A DNA stretch of 6,985 bases. Source: an uncultured beta proteobacterium. Its GTDB lineage: Bacteria; Pseudomonadota; Gammaproteobacteria; Burkholderiales; Burkholderiaceae. The notes beneath the pieces were generated by a model. It made no database searches, was not told the DNA's origin, and was given only the letters and a program-made list of their open reading frames with translations. The stretch is from contig CAJAFJ010000119.1 of assembly GCA_903938955.1 (NCBI GenBank), positions 1-6,985 on the forward strand, read 5' to 3'. How positions within the stretch are numbered: the stretch's first letter is position 1; each line of letters starts with the position of its first letter. Shown in pieces: positions 4,560-6,985 of this stretch. Both the position numbers and the translations under genes were made by a program.

Positions 4560-5810
4560 GTGTCTACTTCACTTCCCCTGGTTCATATTGACCAGTTACA
4601 GACGGGTATGTTCGTGTCGCTGGACATGGGCTGGCTTGAGCACCCGTTTCTGGTCAACTCCTTTCTGATCAAAAACGACAAACAACTGGCCACGCTGCGC
4701 GAACTCGGCCTGCACATGGTGGCTTATGACCCGCACCGTTCCGAGACGCAGCCGCACCCGCTGGAGGTTGAGCCGGATGAGCCCAAGGCGCCGCAGGTCA
4801 CGCCTGAAAACCAGCGCCTGATTGATGAAAAACATGTTCGCATTGGCCGCATGGCGGCACACCGTGACCGTGTTATTTTGCTGGGCAAGCAGTATGAGGA
4901 GTCGATTGGCACCGCCAAAGATGTGTTGACTGGCATCTTGCGCGACCCGCAATTGGCGGCTGCGCAGGCCACGGCGATGTCGGAGCAGCTGACGTCCACG
5001 TTTCTGGACGACCAGGGCGCTACCGTGATGATGGTGGCGGCCCAGAAGATGGATGACATCACCCACCAGCACGCGCTCAACGTGATGATTTTGACGATGG
5101 TGATCTGCAAGGGGCTGGGCGTGAGCCGCGAGATCATGAACGCGGCCGGCGTCGGGGCGCTGCTGCATGACATTGGCAAAAGCTCCATCAGCAAAACCGT
5201 GTTGCGCAAGTGGCCGCGCAATCGGGCTGAAGAGACACTGTACCGCCTGCACTGCGAGTACGGTTTGAAACTGGTGGGCGAGTACGTCAACCCCGGCGTG
5301 CGCGCGGTGATCCGCCAGCACCATGAGTGTTTTGATGGCAGCGGTTTTCCGGAAGGCATCAAAGGGGCGCAGATCAATCCGCTGGCGCGCATCGTGGCCA
5401 TTGCCGACCGCTATGACACCCTGTGCAACCCTTTGCGGCTGGCAGATGCGTTGCCCCCGGCCGAGGCGCTGTCCACCATGTTTGCCCGCGAGGCCAAGCG
5501 TTTTGATCCGGCCATTCTGTCGGTTTTTATCCGTGAACTGGGCGTGTATCCGCCGGGCTCGTTTGTCCAGCTCAGCAATGGCTCCATTGGTTTGGTGATC
5601 GCCGCCACCGCCGGTAGCACGCTGAAGCCGACGGTCATGGTCTACGAGCCGGGCGTGCCGCGGCGCGAGGCTGTGGTGATCAACCTGACCGAGTCCTCGG
5701 AGGTCAAGGTGGACTGTGTGCTGAAGCCGTCCGCGCTGCAGCAGGAAGTGATCGAATACCTGAACCCCCGCATGCGCCTGTCGTACTACGCGCAAAAGGC
5801 CGGGGTGTAA
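4560..5810 (+). CDS. DUF3391 and HD-GYP domain protein, probable cyclic-di-GMP phosphodiesterase
   Basis: This encodes a 416-residue cytosolic signalling protein. Residues 5 to about 130 form a DUF3391-type N-terminal domain (LVHIDQLQTGMFVSLDMGWL, then a linker rich in Pro/Glu). Residues about 150-345 form the HD-GYP domain, which cleaves cyclic-di-GMP. Expected metal and substrate residues are present: H171 (HQHALNV), H203-D204 (LLHDIGK), H231 (LHCEYG), H254-H255 (QHHECFDGSGFPEG, 253-266) and D283 (VAIADRYD). The signature tripeptide is GFP rather than GYP, a conservative change. A C-terminal beta-rich tail begins at YPPGSFVQLSNGSIGLV. I prefer GTG 4560, preceded by a weak GGAAAA, since the conserved protein starts STSLPLVHIDQ; an in-frame TTG at 4506 would add 18 non-conserved-looking residues. 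It is transcribed alone, divergent from pgpA and convergent with the next gene. Low c-di-GMP generally favours motility over biofilm. Confidence 0.9.
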   Translation: MSTSLPLVHIDQLQTGMFVSLDMGWLEHPFLVNSFLIKNDKQLATLRELGLHMVAYDPHRSETQPHPLEVEPDEPKAPQVTPENQRLIDEKHVRIGRMAAHRDRVILLGKQYEESIGTAKDVLTGILRDPQLAAAQATAMSEQLTSTFLDDQGATVMMVAAQKMDDITHQHALNVMILTMVICKGLGVSREIMNAAGVGALLHDIGKSSISKTVLRKWPRNRAEETLYRLHCEYGLKLVGEYVNPGVRAVIRQHHECFDGSGFPEGIKGAQINPLARIVAIADRYDTLCNPLRLADALPPAEALSTMFAREAKRFDPAILSVFIRELGVYPPGSFVQLSNGSIGLVIAATAGSTLKPTVMVYEPGVPRREAVVINLTESSEVKVDCVLKPSALQQEVIEYLNPRMRLSYYAQKAGV

Positions 5811-5830
5811 CGCCGCAAGTTGGTGCTGGG

Positions 5831-6265
5831 TCAGCCCCGGCGTACCCGCAGGACGGCACAAAGCCGGGTATGGAAGGTCTGGGTTTTGTAGGCCAGATGG
5901 TGGCGCACCGTGCCCAGGTAGCCAAAGGCGATGGCCCGCACCGACCACTTTGAAATCCACTCAATCCAGTGCTGCGTTTTCAGGTGATGGAAGCGATCGT
6001 AATCAAGACTGAAGGCCTCCAGTTGGGCATATTCCTGAGCGATGGCGGCGGCAGATGCCTGCAAGTTTTTGATTTCAAGCCGCATCGCCGGGCCCGTCGC
6101 CCGTTTTGAGTCAAGCATCTCCAAGGCGCGTTGCAAATAGGTTTGCGCCAACTGGGCCGACAGCAATACCCCGTAATCATTGGTGGTGATGGTGGCAACC
6201 CGATGCGCGCCTTCGGTGATGAAGGCGGCGATGGCGTCGGGGTCTTCAGGTGGTGGTGTCGACAT
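5831..6265 (-). CDS. Hypothetical protein, 144 residues, family not recognised
   Basis: I do not recognise this protein. The frame has convincing GC-rich coding bias (GCC, ATC, CTG and ACC preferred), starts at ATG 6265 and ends TGA 5833-5831. The N-terminus STPPPEDPDAIAA is acidic and proline-rich. Residues about 34-85 look helical and repeat Ala/Leu/Gln (LLSAQLAQTYLQRALEML, then IKNLQASAAAIAQEYAQLEA), which could be a coiled coil or small helical bundle. The last 45 residues are aromatic and basic (HWIEWISKWSVRAIAFGYLG, then RHHLAYKTQTFHTRL, ending RVRRG), with one short hydrophobic stretch at 109-120 but no clear membrane span or signal peptide. The Shine-Dalgarno is weak. It converges with the HD-GYP gene (20 bp between stops) and diverges from the Cache-domain gene. 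A structural or peripheral membrane role is possible but unproven. Confidence 0.65.
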   Translation of the reverse strand: MSTPPPEDPDAIAAFITEGAHRVATITTNDYGVLLSAQLAQTYLQRALEMLDSKRATGPAMRLEIKNLQASAAAIAQEYAQLEAFSLDYDRFHHLKTQHWIEWISKWSVRAIAFGYLGTVRHHLAYKTQTFHTRLCAVLRVRRG

Positions 6266-6343
6266 GTCCGGTCAGTTTAGGGGCTGGGTCGTTTTCGGAC
6301 ACTGATAAATGCCAACGCAACGGGTGGTGGCTGCACGGCTTGA

Positions 6344-6360
6344 CTGGCATGTTGCTTGCT
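6344..6360 (+). promoter_or_regulatory. Sigma-54 (-24/-12) promoter of the Cache-domain sensor gene
   Basis: CTGGCATGTTGCTTGCT matches the RpoN consensus YTGGCACGrNNNTTGCW except T for C at the sixth base and T at the purine position. The invariant GG (6346-6347) and GC (6358-6359) are exactly 12 bases apart. The start point would fall near 6371, leaving a leader of about 53 bases that contains the AAGGA ribosome site. Sigma-54 promoters need an enhancer-binding activator, and none is encoded in this window. Confidence 0.65.
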
Positions 6361-6413
6361 AAACTGCGGTGAGCGCCATGCGTTCACGGTCAGCAAAATT
6401 TATGAAACAAATT

Positions 6414-6418
6414 AAGGA
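6414..6418 (+). promoter_or_regulatory. Shine-Dalgarno of the Cache-domain gene
   Basis: AAGGA lies 5 bases before ATG 6424-6426. It is the clearest ribosome binding site on the plus strand here and fixes the start of the truncated gene. Confidence 0.75.
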
Positions 6419-6423
6419 TTTGC

Positions 6424-6985
6424 ATGCCAGTCAGCACCGCCACTACGCTTCGAATGAAAGTCCTGCCGCTGATTGCGGCCGTTGTCCTGATCGCCTTTGC
6501 CCTGACCATCGGATTGCTGACCTACCAGGCCACCACGCTGCAAAAAGACGTCACGCTGCAATACACCGAGCAACTCGCCCGCACGCACGCCAGTCAGACT
6601 GCGGCGCGCATTGAGGTGGCGCTGGACACGGCCCGTGCCATCGCCCATTCCCTGCGCGGCATCACATCCGTCAACCTGAGCAACCGCGCGGCCACCGATG
6701 CCTTGCTGAAAAGCGTGCTGGACGGCGGCCCCGGTTTTCTGGGGGTCTGGACCTGCTGGGAGCCCAATGCGTTTGACGGCAAAGATGCCGATTACGTGGG
6801 CAAGCCCGGGCACGATGCCACCGGCCGCTTCATTCCGTACTGGAACCGGGGTGCGGGCAGCGTCGCGGTGGAGCCCCTGGTGGACTACGAAAAACCCGGC
6901 GCGGGCGACTACTATTTGCTGGCCAAGCAGTCGGGCGACGAGACTTTGATCGAACCCTACTCGTACAAAGTGGCGGGCAAAGACG
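6424..6985 (+). CDS. Cache-domain membrane sensor, probably a methyl-accepting chemotaxis protein (5' part only)
   Basis: This is the first 187 codons of a transmembrane receptor that runs off the right edge. A short basic cytoplasmic tail (TTLRMK) precedes a transmembrane helix at about 13-33 (VLPLIAAVVLIAFALTIGLL). A long helix follows (QKDVTLQYTEQLARTHASQT, then ARIEVALDTARAIA), leading into a periplasmic dCache_1-like domain with DGGPGFLGVWTCWEPNAFDG at 100-119, DATGRFIPYWNR at 131-142 and VEPLVDYEKPGAGDYYLLAK after it. This layout is that of betaproteobacterial chemoreceptors, but the signalling half (HAMP and MA domain, GGDEF or kinase) is missing. A diguanylate cyclase or histidine kinase therefore remains possible. 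The pocket region reads RFIPYW, not the R-x-W-Y pattern of amino-acid-binding dCache domains, so the ligand is unknown. A sigma-54 promoter and a good Shine-Dalgarno precede it. Confidence 0.82.
   Translation, partial: MPVSTATTLRMKVLPLIAAVVLIAFALTIGLLTYQATTLQKDVTLQYTEQLARTHASQTAARIEVALDTARAIAHSLRGITSVNLSNRAATDALLKSVLDGGPGFLGVWTCWEPNAFDGKDADYVGKPGHDATGRFIPYWNRGAGSVAVEPLVDYEKPGAGDYYLLAKQSGDETLIEPYSYKVAGKD

Larger units (their letters stand above)
6266..6423. promoter_or_regulatory. Divergent intergenic region before the Cache-domain gene
   Basis: This 158-bp gap lies between the start of the 144-residue hypothetical gene and the sensor gene. It contains the sigma-54 promoter candidate (6344-6360) and the sensor's Shine-Dalgarno. 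Interleaved short inverted repeats lie near the left end: GTCCG 6266-6270 with CGGAC 6296-6300, and TCAGT 6272-6276 with ACTGA 6301-6305. I cannot say whether they matter. No promoter for the leftward gene is clear. Confidence 0.45.

Noticed and set aside
4596..5960. A 454-codon open frame on the minus strand opposite the HD-GYP gene
   Set aside because: It is antisense to a gene with full domain motifs; its product is rich in His, Arg, Gln and Leu with no recognisable domain. Long antisense frames are expected in GC-rich coding DNA.
6360..6385. A FliA (sigma-28) promoter before the chemoreceptor-like gene (TAAA then GCCATGCG)
   Set aside because: TAAA and GCC are only 11 bases apart instead of about 15, and the -10 match is poor; the sigma-54 element just upstream fits far better.
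6369..6614. An 81-codon plus-strand frame beginning just before the Cache-domain gene
   Set aside because: It overlaps the sensor gene in another frame. The AAGGA site and the transmembrane/Cache sequence fit the frame that starts at 6424.

Overview
The window looks like chromosome of a betaproteobacterium, most likely order Burkholderiales and near Comamonadaceae (Rhodoferax/Polaromonas/Acidovorax-like). This rests on GC-rich codon usage, a minor-pilin cluster of the betaproteobacterial kind, the adjacent pgpA-pncC pair, and recognisable DUF3391/HD-GYP and Cache-domain signalling proteins. It is inference from protein character, with no database search. I see no insertion sequence, CRISPR array, tRNA, rRNA, prophage gene or attachment site.

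Layout. Positions 1-1973 (minus strand) hold a minor type IV pilin operon reading pilE, fimT/gspH-like, pilV, then pilW, which runs off the left edge. All four products carry a class III prepilin leader with Glu at mature position +5. The genes are tightly packed, with a 4-bp ATGA overlap between fimT and pilV. An AT-rich gap of about 124 bp (1974-2097) separates them from a second minus-strand operon at 2098-4389: pgpA (phosphatidylglycerophosphatase A), pncC (NMN amidohydrolase of the CinA C-terminal family), an NTF2/SnoaL-like protein and a short-chain dehydrogenase. The last two have no assignable substrate.

A divergent intergenic region (4390-4559) follows. It holds a candidate nearly leaderless pgpA promoter and a striking 53-bp palindrome. 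To its right, on the plus strand, lies a 416-residue DUF3391 plus HD-GYP protein, a likely cyclic-di-GMP phosphodiesterase. It converges on an unrecognised 144-residue gene on the minus strand. At the right edge, a plus-strand membrane-anchored Cache-domain sensor, probably a methyl-accepting chemotaxis protein, begins and is cut off. It has a strong Shine-Dalgarno sequence and a near-consensus sigma-54 promoter.

How they fit together. The left and right parts share a theme of surface motility and its control: type IV pilus priming, c-di-GMP turnover and environmental sensing. The central operon is housekeeping (phospholipid and NAD metabolism) with two accessory proteins appended. I found no convincing new multi-gene system. 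The most interesting non-coding signals are the palindrome ahead of the HD-GYP gene and the sigma-54 site ahead of the sensor gene.
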